A DNA stretch of 17,696 nucleotides from Armatimonadota bacterium (GTDB lineage: Bacteria; Armatimonadota; Armatimonadia; Armatimonadales; Armatimonadaceae), in NCBI GenBank assembly GCA_014381035.1, contig JACMIS010000515.1, forward strand, positions 1-17,696, in the 5' to 3' direction. The notes under the pieces are model-generated. The model ran no database searches and had not been told where the DNA came from. It saw nothing but the letters and a program-made list of their open reading frames with translations. Below are positions 1 to 8,583 of this stretch, in pieces. How positions within the stretch are numbered: the stretch's first letter is position 1; each line of letters opens with the position of its first letter. The position numbers and the translations under genes are program-made.

Positions 1-1602
1 AGTAGCGTGGGCAGACAACAGATCGCGCCGGGACTCTTCGCCGAAATAGGACATATCACCCGGCGGGAGGTCCGGTGGCTGGCTGATGGAACGCGCGTTG
101 CATACACCGCCGGGTTCGATCATTCGCCGGACACTTTTGGCGACAGTTACATCAGCGGAACCTGGCTGGTGGAGAACGGAAAACCCTCCAAACGCTATGC
201 GGAGTTAGAGGTATACATCCGCCTCCGCGCGACCAGCAAAAAACCAGCGCGAAAAATGAATATCCGTATCGACCGTACCCCACTAACGGGCGATGAAAAG
301 ACCGACATCAAGGCGACCGTTCTTTTCGGCGATCCGGCATGGAAACTCGGAGCACGGGCAACCGTTTCGCCTGTCGGTGCGGTGGAATATAACCGCCTGA
401 GCGCGAAACAGCCGGTATCCGGTCCGTGGCGCGACGGGGCGGTCGTCAAGACCACGGTCGTCCGCATGGGGGCGCGAAAATCGGACCGGTTACTGGCGAT
501 AGACTCGCTCGGCAAACCGCATCCGGCGAACGCCACACAGTATCACAAGACCAACACCGACAAAACACTGCTGGTCGCTAATTTCAACGACGTGCCGGGA
601 CGCATCCGCGGATACCGATGGGGGCGGGACGTTCAGGAGCGGCGCGAGATCGTGTTTCGCGGCGTGGCACTCGTGCCGAAGCCACCAGCTACGGCGGACT
701 CGGGGTTAGGCGAAGGGCGCATCCCTTTCTATAAGGATGATATGCGGCGCGGACAGTCTATCGTACTCGCTAAGGACGCACAGGGAGGCGAAACGAGGTT
801 GACGTTCGAGAAAGCAAGTATCGGAAATGCCGACGTCGACTGGCAAAGTACCCGCGTCTCGTCCGTGAGTTTGCGATGGCGGGTGCAGGTGCCGCCGGGG
901 GTGTCGCCGACGCTGGGTGGCAGACCCGTCCTGCTTCTGAAAAAAGGGCGCGTTCAGCTTCCTTACGGGGTAGGTGGAATCGCGGAGCGGATGCCGGAAG
1001 GGACCACCCAAGAGAACACGCGTGACTTCCATGTCGCACCCGCCGATGTGATTGCACTGATCTACGTCCCTGAGAACACATCCTTCCCCGGAAACAAAAC
1101 CGGCGTCTCTTATCCGGCACCGGCGTCGTTTCAGCCGCCCAAATCCACGTGGCAGGGGCGCGGCATGTTCCGCCCCGTCGCCACCATACCGTTCGCGGCA
1201 GGACGCACGTTCCGCGCCACCGCGAACGGCAACGTGGTCGCGTTCACGGTGCAGGTCACGCCGGAGACAGACCCGTCCTGGACGATGGGAAGGAAAACGT
1301 CGCCGACGGCGATAGTGCAGACACACGACACGGGTTCGGCTATACAGGAGCGGCGTCTCCTGCTGATCGAGAAAGACGGCACCGTCCACGAGATGATGTA
1401 CGGCAGTTTCCCGGTTCTAAACTTCGTGCTGGACGACCTGGGGGCAAAGGCGATAGGTAAACCGCCCGTGTATGCCGACACGGTGAACGGCTACAAAAAC
1501 TGGCAGTCGATGACCGCGCAATTCCCGAAAACGTGGATTCCGCGCTTGAAGGAGATACGCCTTGAAGCCCGCCCGAGCGTCGAGGTGCCTTATACCGAGT
1601 AG
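1..1602 (+). CDS. Beta-rich protein of unknown function, C-terminal part (5'-truncated by window edge)
   Basis: The frame is open from the first base. A GTG at position 7 could serve as a start, but nothing upstream shows a stop or a ribosome binding site, so the real protein probably begins outside the window. At least 531 residues are visible, ending at TAG 1600-1602. The visible part has no clear hydrophobic helix. It is made of alternating short hydrophobic stretches, glycines and charged turns, as expected for beta-sandwich domains. A segment around residues 195-228 (FNDVPGRIRGYRWGR, then IVFRGVALVPKP) reads like a ligand-binding or regulatory beta domain, but I cannot name a family. It converges on ftsZ and is separated from it by a terminator hairpin, so it is not in the ftsZ transcript. 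The coding call is strong because of the length and the absence of a better overlapping gene; the function is unknown. Confidence 0.8.
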   Translation, partial: SSVGRQQIAPGLFAEIGHITRREVRWLADGTRVAYTAGFDHSPDTFGDSYISGTWLVENGKPSKRYAELEVYIRLRATSKKPARKMNIRIDRTPLTGDEKTDIKATVLFGDPAWKLGARATVSPVGAVEYNRLSAKQPVSGPWRDGAVVKTTVVRMGARKSDRLLAIDSLGKPHPANATQYHKTNTDKTLLVANFNDVPGRIRGYRWGRDVQERREIVFRGVALVPKPPATADSGLGEGRIPFYKDDMRRGQSIVLAKDAQGGETRLTFEKASIGNADVDWQSTRVSSVSLRWRVQVPPGVSPTLGGRPVLLLKKGRVQLPYGVGGIAERMPEGTTQENTRDFHVAPADVIALIYVPENTSFPGNKTGVSYPAPASFQPPKSTWQGRGMFRPVATIPFAAGRTFRATANGNVVAFTVQVTPETDPSWTMGRKTSPTAIVQTHDTGSAIQERRLLLIEKDGTVHEMMYGSFPVLNFVLDDLGAKAIGKPPVYADTVNGYKNWQSMTAQFPKTWIPRLKEIRLEARPSVEVPYTE

Positions 1603-1650
1603 ACAGCGGAAGGAGTTTGCGTATCCCGGCGGGGGGTTACAACCCCCCGA

Positions 1651-1688
1651 AAAAATCCGCCCCGCCGAACATTTCGTTCGGCGGGGCG
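1651..1688 (-). terminator. Rho-independent terminator for ftsZ
   Basis: A perfect 13-bp inverted repeat (left arm 1658-1670, right arm 1676-1688) encloses a 5-base loop. Read on the minus strand, the stem is followed at once by a run of six T (plus-strand A 1650-1656 region), the canonical layout of an intrinsic terminator. It lies 24 bases past the ftsZ stop codon. On the plus strand the T-tract is weak (TTGTCT), so termination of the converging gene here is less certain. A second, smaller G6/C6 hairpin lies just beyond (1631-1648). Confidence 0.85.
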
Positions 1689-1711
1689 TTGTCTACAGGA
1701 CGTCGCTTCGT

Positions 1712-2926
1712 TTACTTGCGGCGCAGGAACGCAGGAATGTCCATCACGTCGTCCGCGCTGAGCGTCGCGGTGCGGGCGGGCTGGGATTGCGGCTCTTTTT
1801 GCGCTTCCGGGGTTGAAACGTCCCCGCTACCAGTGCCGTTGGTAGTAGCAACGGTGCTGACCGATGGTGACACCGCGCTTACCGGGCGGCGGATCGGTGT
1901 AGTCGCGACAGCAGGGTACGATTTGACGGCGGCTTTTTCGGTCGGGCGGGCTTCGAAACCAGTCGCGAGTACCGTGATGCGCACCGCGCCGGAAAGGCGG
2001 GGGTCGATCACCGCGCCGAAGATGATGTTCGCGTCCTCGCCATCGGTGCCGTTCTGGATCAGTTCCAGGGCTTCGTTGACTTCCGAAAGCGTCAGGTCGG
2101 AACCCGCCGTGACATTCACCAGCACCGAGCGTGCGCCGGAAATGTCGGTTTCGAGGAGCGGCGAGGAGATAGCCGCCTGTGCCGCTTCGAGAGCGCGGTG
2201 GTCGCCTTCGGCGAACCCGATTCCCATCAATGCGGTCCCGGCATCGGACATGACCGCTTTCACATCGGCGAAGTCCACGTTGATCAAGCCCGGTATCGTG
2301 ATGATGTCCGAAATGCCCTGCACCCCCTGTCGAAGCACGTCATCGGCCTCCTTGAACGCTTCCATCAAGGTCGCTTTCTTTTCCACGACATTGAGCAAGC
2401 GGTCGTTCGGGATGATGATCACCGTGTCCACGTGCTGGCGCAGGTTGTCAATCCCCTGTCGTGCCAGGCGGTCGCGGCGCGGTCCTTCAAAGCGGAATGG
2501 TTTGGTCACGACGGCGACGGTGAGAATGTCCATCGAACGGGCGATCTCGGCGATCACAGGACCGGCTCCGGTCCCGGTGCCGCCGCCCATACCCGCCGTG
2601 ATGAAAACCATGTCCGCACCGTCCAGGGCTTTCTGGATGTCGGAGCGCGATTCCTCGGCGGACTCGCGCCCGCGTTCGGGGTCGCCACCCGCGCCCAAGC
2701 CTTGGGTCAGCCGGACGCCGAGTTGCAGGGTGTTGTCCGCCGACGAGGTTGCCAGAACCTGTACATCGGTGTTCATCGCCCAGAAGTCTACGCCGGATAA
2801 CCCGGCTTCGATCATGCGGTTAACGGCGTTCGTGCCGCCGCCGCCCACACCGATCACTTTAATTTTCGCAAACGGTTCCGGTACTACCATCGAATAACTC
2901 TTAATGCCCCCTGATTGTCCTGCCAT
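1712..2926 (-). CDS. ftsZ: Cell division protein FtsZ
   Basis: FtsZ is the tubulin-like GTPase that polymerises into the cytoplasmic Z-ring and recruits the division machinery. The 404-residue product is of ordinary length and complete. The N-terminal nucleotide-binding domain has the glycine-rich start [14 protein letters not shown] (about residues 25-38), an NTD motif (52-54) and the tubulin signature GGGTGTG (114-120). The T7 catalytic loop [11 protein letters not shown] (216-226) supplies the acidic residues that complete the GTPase site of the neighbouring subunit. After the C-terminal domain there is a variable Thr/Ser/Pro-rich linker (about 325-388), then the conserved C-terminal peptide [13 protein letters not shown] that binds partners such as FtsA or SepF. 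I chose the ATG at 2924-2926; a second ATG at codon 13 is possible, and neither has a convincing Shine-Dalgarno sequence. Unusually, no ftsA, ftsQ or mur gene is adjacent; the upstream neighbours are signalling genes. Confidence 0.98.
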   Translation of the reverse strand: MAGQSGGIKSYSMVVPEPFAKIKVIGVGGGGTNAVNRMIEAGLSGVDFWAMNTDVQVLATSSADNTLQLGVRLTQGLGAGGDPERGRESAEESRSDIQKALDGADMVFITAGMGGGTGTGAGPVIAEIARSMDILTVAVVTKPFRFEGPRRDRLARQGIDNLRQHVDTVIIIPNDRLLNVVEKKATLMEAFKEADDVLRQGVQGISDIITIPGLINVDFADVKAVMSDAGTALMGIGFAEGDHRALEAAQAAISSPLLETDISGARSVLVNVTAGSDLTLSEVNEALELIQNGTDGEDANIIFGAVIDPRLSGAVRITVLATGFEARPTEKAAVKSYPAVATTPIRRPVSAVSPSVSTVATTNGTGSGDVSTPEAQKEPQSQPARTATLSADDVMDIPAFLRRK

Positions 2927-3129
2927 GAAGATTTGCTTTTCTTGCTTCGCCCGTTAGCAAACGATCCTACTTTCGCGGATTGTTGCGGTTTGAAGCGGAA
3001 TCCTATACAATGCAACACGATTTCTTCGTGCGACACCGCGCGTTGCCCCATTATATCGGCGTATACTAGTAACTTCCGCCATTACAGGCAATTATTCCTA
3101 CTGAACTTATGTTTGCGTGACGGAGATTT
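2927..3129 (-). promoter_or_regulatory. ftsZ upstream region with a candidate sigma-70 -10 box
   Basis: This 203-base gap holds no supportable gene and probably contains an ftsZ promoter. On the minus strand a perfect TATAAT lies at 3050-3055, which would give a leader of about 115 bases. No good TTGACA match sits 16-18 bases upstream, so the call rests on the -10 alone. A short inverted repeat (CACGA/TCGTG, 3016-3030) lies in the putative leader. Read-through from the signalling operon is also possible, since I see no T-tailed terminator between the two. Confidence 0.35.
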
Positions 3130-3462
3130 TTATTTTGGTGATTCTCGGCCACTATATCCGGGAATCACGAAACCATCTGCGCCAATTAACCTCTCCAGCA
3201 TGTCGTTGATTTTCCACGCGGCGGCGATGATCTGTCTCAAATCGTCATGTAATTCCTTCTGGGATACACTCCCCTCCGTTTCACCGACCCAGAGATCGCT
3301 CAGTCCGATGATATGGTTTAGCGGGGTGCGGAGGTCATGCCGAAGTTGGCGGAGCGGTTCTCGTAGCGATTCCATCACGGGGACGATATGAATGAGAACC
3401 TGGGAGAACTCGTCGCCTCCCGATGGCTGTACCATTTCCGATTCCGTGATCTTCTCATTCAT
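3130..3462 (-). CDS. Stand-alone HisKA (DHp) domain protein
   Basis: This small protein (110 residues from the ATG at 3460-3462, 116 from an in-frame TTG at 3480) contains a histidine-kinase dimerisation and phosphoacceptor segment and almost nothing else. The H-box reads LRHDLRTPLNHIIGLSDL, with the phosphoacceptor candidate His42 (His48 from the TTG). A second amphipathic helix follows (about ELHDDLRQIIAAAWKINDMLERLI), so both helices of a DHp hairpin are present. There is no ATP-binding domain, receiver or membrane segment. It lies about 40 bases downstream of a hybrid kinase carrying a closely related H-box and is presumably co-transcribed. By analogy with DHp-type phosphotransferases such as Spo0B or ChpT it may pass phosphate between receivers, or it may dimerise with a partner kinase; both are inferences. 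Neither start has a good Shine-Dalgarno. It could be a decayed remnant, but the intact frame and H-box argue for function. Confidence 0.82.
   Translation of the reverse strand: MNEKITESEMVQPSGGDEFSQVLIHIVPVMESLREPLRQLRHDLRTPLNHIIGLSDLWVGETEGSVSQKELHDDLRQIIAAAWKINDMLERLIGADGFVIPGYSGRESPK
3138..3168 (-). other. Imperfect palindrome overlapping the end of the stand-alone HisKA gene
   Basis: An 11-bp inverted repeat (GTGATTCTCGG at 3138-3148 and CCGGGAATCAC at 3158-3168) has one non-Watson-Crick position and a 9-base loop. It lies within the last codons of the minus-strand gene, just before its stop at 3130-3132. No T-run follows on either strand, so it is not a standard intrinsic terminator; it could stabilise the 3' end of the message or be a protein-binding site. 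Confidence 0.4.
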
Positions 3463-3503
3463 AAAAATATTATCATTCAAGCAAACATGTCAAAGATGGC
3501 GTA

Positions 3504-5063
3504 TCAAGCGATCCGGGGGAGCAACAGGGAAAAAGTCGCGCCCCGCTCTGGTTCGCCGCTATCCACCCGTAGCTCGCCCCCATGCGCCTCCGCGACATAT
3601 TTCGAGAACGTCAGCGCGAGACCCGGCGAAACACGCAGCCCCTCCTGACGCGCCTCGACCTGTTCAAAGCGGTCCAGCAAATCTTCCGTGCGCCCGGATG
3701 GCACCGTTGCGCCGGTATCCGCGACCTGGAAAGCAACGGCGGGTGCGCCCGAACTCAGGGTATCCATTCCCACGGAAAGCGTGACCTGCCCTTCTTCCCC
3801 CGTCCATTTGATCGCGTTTTCCAACAGGTTGATTAGCGCGTGGCGAACCCGCCCGCTGTCCACATAGAGCGGCGGCAACTCCGGCGTGTTCGCTTTGAGC
3901 TCGCACGTCACCCCCTTCGCCCGCGCCATTTCCGCCACATGGAGCGCGGCAAGTTGCGCGATAGGCACGGGCGGATACAGTGTTCGCGAAAGCGGCAGAA
4001 CCCCATCCTCGGCTTTCGCGATGTCGAGCAGGCCGTTGACCATCGCCAGCGTTTTATTGCCGCCTTTGAGAGCAAGGTCCAGAAACTCACGCCGCTCGGT
4101 TGCCGGTTCGTCGTCGCCGAGGTTTGCCGACATTTCCAGCGAAGTCAGTAGCGACGTGAGCGGCATACGCAAGTCCTGCACTAGCAGGCGCGTCATATCC
4201 TCGCGTAGCCGTTCCGCATTTTGCAGTTTGTCGTGCGCGACGGCAAGTTCGGCGTATAACGCACGCTCCTGATCCCGGAGCCGCTTCTTTTCCAGTGCCG
4301 CCACCAACCGCGCCTTCAGAATGGTCGGGTTGAACGGTTTCGGTAGGTAATCCTCCGCCCCCGCCTCGATACAGCGGGCGACCACCTGAATCTCATCTAA
4401 AGCGGAAACCATGATCACCGGCACGTGACGCAGGTTCGCGTCGCCCCGAATCGCCACCAGTGCCTGATACCCATCCATCACCGGCATCATGATGTCAAGA
4501 AAAACGGCGTCGCATGGGTACGCGCTGAGGATCGCCAATGCGGCGCGACCGTCCGGTGCCCCCATCACGGAATAGCCCATCCCGGACAGAAGTCGCCCCA
4601 ATACTTCGCGATTCGATTGATCGTCGTCCACGACGAGGAGCGGATTCTCGGCGGCAATCAGGGGAATCACGTCAGGAAGCGGCGCCAGGATGGACGCGAA
4701 CGCGAGTCGGGCGATCTCGCTCCCTTCTTCCGGTGCCTGTTCTTCCCCGCCGCCTGCGACGCGGGGGATGGCGTTATCCGGAGACGGTGCCCCCTCCATC
4801 ATCAATAATCGGTTCGCCATCGCGTCCGGCGTGAGTAGCGCGTTGAGCATTCCGAGCAAACGGCGTCCGGCGTCCCGAATCTTGGACAGATCGCCGGTCA
4901 GGTCGGCTAAACACTGCTCCTCGGCTTCGTCCAGAAGGAGTTCGCTGTATCCGATGATATGATTCAGCGGCGTGCGCAGTTCGTGACGGGTTTGTGCCAT
5001 CGCCCGCGTGAAGTCTTCCGGCAGAGTCGCCACTACCGCCGCTTCTGTTGGTTGTTCAGTCAT
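3504..5063 (-). CDS. Hybrid histidine kinase/response regulator (HisKA-REC-HisKA-like-HATPase)
   Basis: A 519-residue cytoplasmic protein with no membrane segment and an unusual order of two-component modules. Residues 22-76 are a HisKA helix pair with an intact H-box (RHELRTPLNHIIGYSEL, His27). A polar linker leads to a receiver domain (about 141-258) with acidic DDD at 146-148, phosphoacceptor Asp190 in FLDIMMP, and Lys242 in LPKPF. A coiled stretch (258-290) precedes a second HisKA-like segment, LLVQDLRMPLTSLLTS, in which Gln296 replaces the expected histidine. The C-terminus is an ATPase domain with an N-box (NLLENAIKW, Asn416), a degenerate G1 box (DTGATVPSG, 449-457) and a G2-like GLALTF. 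It may therefore be a poor kinase that mainly receives or relays phosphate. The ATG start at 5061-5063 overlaps the end of the upstream response regulator by 8 bases, indicating translational coupling. Confidence 0.93.
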   Translation of the reverse strand: MTEQPTEAAVVATLPEDFTRAMAQTRHELRTPLNHIIGYSELLLDEAEEQCLADLTGDLSKIRDAGRRLLGMLNALLTPDAMANRLLMMEGAPSPDNAIPRVAGGGEEQAPEEGSEIARLAFASILAPLPDVIPLIAAENPLLVVDDDQSNREVLGRLLSGMGYSVMGAPDGRAALAILSAYPCDAVFLDIMMPVMDGYQALVAIRGDANLRHVPVIMVSALDEIQVVARCIEAGAEDYLPKPFNPTILKARLVAALEKKRLRDQERALYAELAVAHDKLQNAERLREDMTRLLVQDLRMPLTSLLTSLEMSANLGDDEPATERREFLDLALKGGNKTLAMVNGLLDIAKAEDGVLPLSRTLYPPVPIAQLAALHVAEMARAKGVTCELKANTPELPPLYVDSGRVRHALINLLENAIKWTGEEGQVTLSVGMDTLSSGAPAVAFQVADTGATVPSGRTEDLLDRFEQVEARQEGLRVSPGLALTFSKYVAEAHGGELRVDSGEPERGATFSLLLPRIA

Positions 5064-5430
5064 GGATTGTCGCTCGATTCAGTAGACTGTCTATTTTCTC
5101 TAACAGGCGCGGCAGTTCGACTGGCTTGGTATCATAGTCGTCGCATCCGGCGGCGATTGCTTTCTCCCGGTCGCCCTGCATGGCGTGCGCGGTCAACGCG
5201 ATAATCGGCACGCTCGCCCCCGACGCACGGATCGTCCGTGCCACTGCCCAGCCGTCCATACGCGGCAAACTCATGTCGAGCAGGATCAGTTCGGGCGATT
5301 CTGTGTGCGCTTTTTCTACGCCTTCCTCGCCATCTACCGCGATGAGAACGTCGTGCCCGCGCCGCTGAAGCCGACGACTGAGCATGTCGCGGTTGTCCTC
5401 GTTGTCTTCGACCAAAAGTATCCGTGCCAT
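5056..5430 (-). CDS. Single-domain response regulator (CheY/DivK-like)
   Basis: A 124-residue receiver domain with no output domain. All signature residues are visible: acidic pair Glu8-Asp9, phosphoacceptor Asp52 in LLDMSLPRMDG, Thr80 in ALTAHAM, and Lys102 in DTKPVE. The T-A-H-A-M sequence after the fourth strand resembles the DivK group of receivers that work as shuttles in phosphorelays. The start lies 18 bases after the hybrid sensor kinase and the end overlaps the next hybrid kinase by 8 bases, so all three are probably made from one message. The likely role is to carry phosphate from the membrane kinase to the HisKA domains of the downstream proteins, or the reverse; partners cannot be proven from sequence. 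Confidence 0.95.
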   Translation of the reverse strand: MARILLVEDNEDNRDMLSRRLQRRGHDVLIAVDGEEGVEKAHTESPELILLDMSLPRMDGWAVARTIRASGASVPIIALTAHAMQGDREKAIAAGCDDYDTKPVELPRLLEKIDSLLNRATIHD

Positions 5431-5448
5431 TCTTTTCTTTCTTTTTCG

Positions 5449-8400
5449 TTAACTTCCCGTCGTGGTCGCACTGAATCTGCGTACTAGCTGCAGAATGTCG
5501 GCGTCGTGGTAACGCCCTTTCTGCAGGACCGCAGTAACCGTGCCATTGAGGCGGGCAAAATCCTCGGAAGTCAAATCTTTCGCGGTAACGACCACGACCG
5601 GGACATCACGCCATTCTATGCGCTCACGTAGTCCTTCGACAAAGCCGAACCCGTCCACTTCCGGCATCATAATGTCGAGCAAAATTAAGTGCGGATGAGC
5701 GACAGTCAGCATCTCCAGACCGACGCGACCGTTCTCGGCTTCTGTGACATGCCACCCTTCTGCGTTAAGCAGCCGTTTCAGCAGGTCACGATTGAGCGGG
5801 TCGTCCTCCACGAGTAGCGCGGACGGTTGCCTGTCCGTGGAAGTGGGGCGATACCGACCGAGCATCTGTACCAACTGATTTTTGTCCACCGGTTTCGGCA
5901 GGTAATCCGACGCGCCGAGCGCGAGTGCCATCGCTTTGTTGTCGGTGAAGGTCTGTATGATCACGGGGATTCGCGCCAGGTCGGTGTCCTCCTTCAGTGC
6001 TGCAAGCACGCTCCATCCGTCGAAGTGCGGCATCATAATATCGAGCAGGATCACCTGAGGCATCGTCTGCCGCGCCATGCGCAACCCGTCGTAACCGTTC
6101 GTTGCAGTGACAACGGTGTACCCTTCCTGGATGAGGAGGCGGGCGGTCAGGTCCAGCACCGCCGAATCATCATCGATCACGAGCACGGGCGACTTGGTAC
6201 GTGCGGCTTCCACTTCCTCGTCCGGAGTACCTCCCGAATAGTTTTTCGTGTCCGCGACCATAACCGGGACACGGAACACGAAAGTCGAACCTTTCCCATA
6301 TTCACTCGTCACCGAAACGTCGCCGCCCATCATCTGCGCGAACCGCTTCACGATGACCAGACCCAGTCCCGTCCCGCCGTACTTGCGCGTGGTCGAGTTA
6401 TCGGCTTGCACGAACTCGTGGAAAAGCCGGGATCGCTGCTCCGGCGTCATGCCGATCCCGGTATCACGCACCGCGAAGTCAACGAACTCCACGCCCTCCG
6501 CATCCATGGCGGGATTCACGTCCAGCGTAATTTCGCCCCGCTCGGTGAACTTGGAGGCGTTCGACAGCAGGTTGAACAGGTTCTGACGGACTTTCGTCAG
6601 GTCGGCGCGGATCATCCGCACCTCCGGCGCGACCGTGATCGTTAGCGTGTTCCCGTTTTTATCCATCAATGGTTTCACAGTATTCGCCACCTCGTTTACC
6701 ATCTCGGCGACCAAGAACTGCTCTAGATACAACTCCATCTTACCCGCCTCGATCTTCGAGAGGTCCAGAATATCGTTTATCAAGCCTAAAAGGTGTTTGC
6801 CCGCGGCGTTGATTTTTTTCAGATCGGGAACGAAATCGTCCTGTCCGATCTCCTCCGCCTCTTCCTGCAAGATTTCCGAGTACCCGATGACCGCATTCAG
6901 TGGTGTGCGCAGTTCATGGCTCATTTTGGCGAGGAAATCGGACTTGGCGCGGTTCGCCGCCTCCGCCGCTTCGCGTGCGGTTTCCATCGCGCCCAAGCGG
7001 TTCTTTTCGGCGGTGATGTCGGTAATAGTGCCCTCGTAGTAGCGCACCACACCCTGCGCGTCTTTTACCGCGTGGGCACTTTCCGCCACCCAGATTGTTT
7101 CGCCATCGGCGCGGAGAATCTGCGACTCCCAGTTGGTGACACTGCCATTCTGTTCAATCGCCTCGGTGTAGTCATTGCGACGGAGCCGGTCGGCGTAAAG
7201 TTCGGTCCCGACATTGCGAACCGATTCCATCATTTGTGCGGGCGACGCATACCCACAGATACGGGCGAGACCGGGATTGACACGGATAAAACCACCCTCG
7301 CGTGTAGTCTGGTAGATCCCTTCGTTTGCGTTCTCGAAAATAGTGCGATGGTTTTCCTCGGCTTCCTCGGCGCGTGTCCGCTCCTCGCGTGCCTGCTCCG
7401 ATTCCGATTTGAAGCGCGACAAAACGGTGTTGAACGAACCGGCGACCTGCCCCAACTCATCCTGCGTTTCGAGCCGGACGATATCTACGTCCGCGCCGCC
7501 CTGCAAAAGTTGCGTCGCCGCAGCCTCCAGTTTTTTGACCGCGGTGACGACGCTTTGATAAAAACCAACGAGCAGATACAGTGCCAGCACCAGCGACGAT
7601 GCGGAGAGTATCACCAGATTCCGTTGCTGATCGCGGTAGCCTTGCACCCGGTTGCGTATCAGAATCCCGTTCTCGGTAAACGCTTTGTCGGCGAAATCGG
7701 CACTGGTCTGGATTGCAGCGTTCAATTGGTTGTACACGTCGGGCGACGAAAAACCATCCGCACGCCCCTCTAAAGCAGTGACAAGCTCCTCCCGGGCGGC
7801 GATAGAGCGATTGAAACTTTCCGTCAGTCGCGGTTCGATGTTGCCGGTGGGGTTATACTTGATCGCGGTGCCGAACCCTTTCCGGAGTTGCGCGGTGTCG
7901 GCACGGATGAGGCTGGCGATCCCGATCAGTTTCGCCTTCTGCTCGGGACCGACCGTATCGTCTCCCGACGCCTCATCGAGGCGCGCCTGTGCCTGTACGA
8001 ACTGCGCCCCGGCTTCCGGCAGTTTGAGCAGCGTCGCGTCCATCAGATAGTACGTGTCCAGATCCGGGTCGAGGATCAGGTTCGAGTTGTCCCCGACCGT
8101 TTTGATCAACGATTGCAGAGTGTTCAGAAATGTTTCGTGCGCGGCGCGGATCGTTTCCGGTGTTTTCGCCGCGACCACGGCTTCCCAGTTGTTCCGAAGC
8201 GCGGCGTATTCGCCCGACGATTCCAGCACCGCGCCACTTCGCGCGTCCTCGGCACCGATAGTGGATAAAATCCGCCGGACTTCGGCTTGCGCTTCCTCCC
8301 AGCCCACTTCCGAGTCGTCCACGTCTCTTAGAACGGATAGTTGTGCCAATCGTGCTTGCGGAAATTTCAAAAGAAGACGCACCAGAGGACGCAGGTAATC

Positions 8401-8583
8401 GTTACCGATATTCTCCTTCGCGGAAAATGTCGCGTTGCGGTCTATGCTTTGCCAGAATTGCACCGACCCCCAGGCAATCGGGATGATAAACAGCACCGTG
8501 ATCAACGCAAACTTTGCCGGGTATCGGAGGCGATTCATTAAAGCGGCGGCGGGTACGAATAACGACATTTCGTGAAAAGTCAT
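5449..8583 (-). CDS. Membrane hybrid sensor histidine kinase (4HB-like sensor-HAMP-PAS-HisKA-HATPase-REC-REC)
   Basis: From the ATG at 8581-8583 this is a 1044-residue transmembrane hybrid kinase. TM helix 1 lies at about 24-44; a helical extracytoplasmic sensor (about 45-320) includes LDPDLDTYYLMD, a motif I associate with four-helix-bundle sensors of kinases and chemoreceptors; TM helix 2 is at about 322-346. Next come HAMP (about 346-398), a coiled segment, PAS (about 410-528), HisKA with SHELRTPLNAVIGYSE (His556), and HATPase with N-box NLLSNASKFT, G1 DTGIGM and G2 GTGLGL, all intact. Two receivers follow: REC1 with Asp848 and Lys897, REC2 with Asp970 and Lys1022, the latter lacking the usual following proline. 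The open frame runs on to 8895, but that extension is Arg/Cys-rich, would overlap the divergent protease start, and is not protein-like. ATGs at codons 6 and 16 are alternative starts. It heads the signalling operon and should be its sensor. Confidence 0.95.
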   Translation of the reverse strand: MTFHEMSLFVPAAALMNRLRYPAKFALITVLFIIPIAWGSVQFWQSIDRNATFSAKENIGNDYLRPLVRLLLKFPQARLAQLSVLRDVDDSEVGWEEAQAEVRRILSTIGAEDARSGAVLESSGEYAALRNNWEAVVAAKTPETIRAAHETFLNTLQSLIKTVGDNSNLILDPDLDTYYLMDATLLKLPEAGAQFVQAQARLDEASGDDTVGPEQKAKLIGIASLIRADTAQLRKGFGTAIKYNPTGNIEPRLTESFNRSIAAREELVTALEGRADGFSSPDVYNQLNAAIQTSADFADKAFTENGILIRNRVQGYRDQQRNLVILSASSLVLALYLLVGFYQSVVTAVKKLEAAATQLLQGGADVDIVRLETQDELGQVAGSFNTVLSRFKSESEQAREERTRAEEAEENHRTIFENANEGIYQTTREGGFIRVNPGLARICGYASPAQMMESVRNVGTELYADRLRRNDYTEAIEQNGSVTNWESQILRADGETIWVAESAHAVKDAQGVVRYYEGTITDITAEKNRLGAMETAREAAEAANRAKSDFLAKMSHELRTPLNAVIGYSEILQEEAEEIGQDDFVPDLKKINAAGKHLLGLINDILDLSKIEAGKMELYLEQFLVAEMVNEVANTVKPLMDKNGNTLTITVAPEVRMIRADLTKVRQNLFNLLSNASKFTERGEITLDVNPAMDAEGVEFVDFAVRDTGIGMTPEQRSRLFHEFVQADNSTTRKYGGTGLGLVIVKRFAQMMGGDVSVTSEYGKGSTFVFRVPVMVADTKNYSGGTPDEEVEAARTKSPVLVIDDDSAVLDLTARLLIQEGYTVVTATNGYDGLRMARQTMPQVILLDIMMPHFDGWSVLAALKEDTDLARIPVIIQTFTDNKAMALALGASDYLPKPVDKNQLVQMLGRYRPTSTDRQPSALLVEDDPLNRDLLKRLLNAEGWHVTEAENGRVGLEMLTVAHPHLILLDIMMPEVDGFGFVEGLRERIEWRDVPVVVVTAKDLTSEDFARLNGTVTAVLQKGRYHDADILQLVRRFSATTTGS

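Noticed and set aside
1617..2897. 426-codon open frame on the plus strand across ftsZ
   Set aside because: It is antisense to a complete, highly conserved FtsZ; the translation is Ser/Arg/Thr-rich with no domain. It is a shadow of the ftsZ codon pattern.
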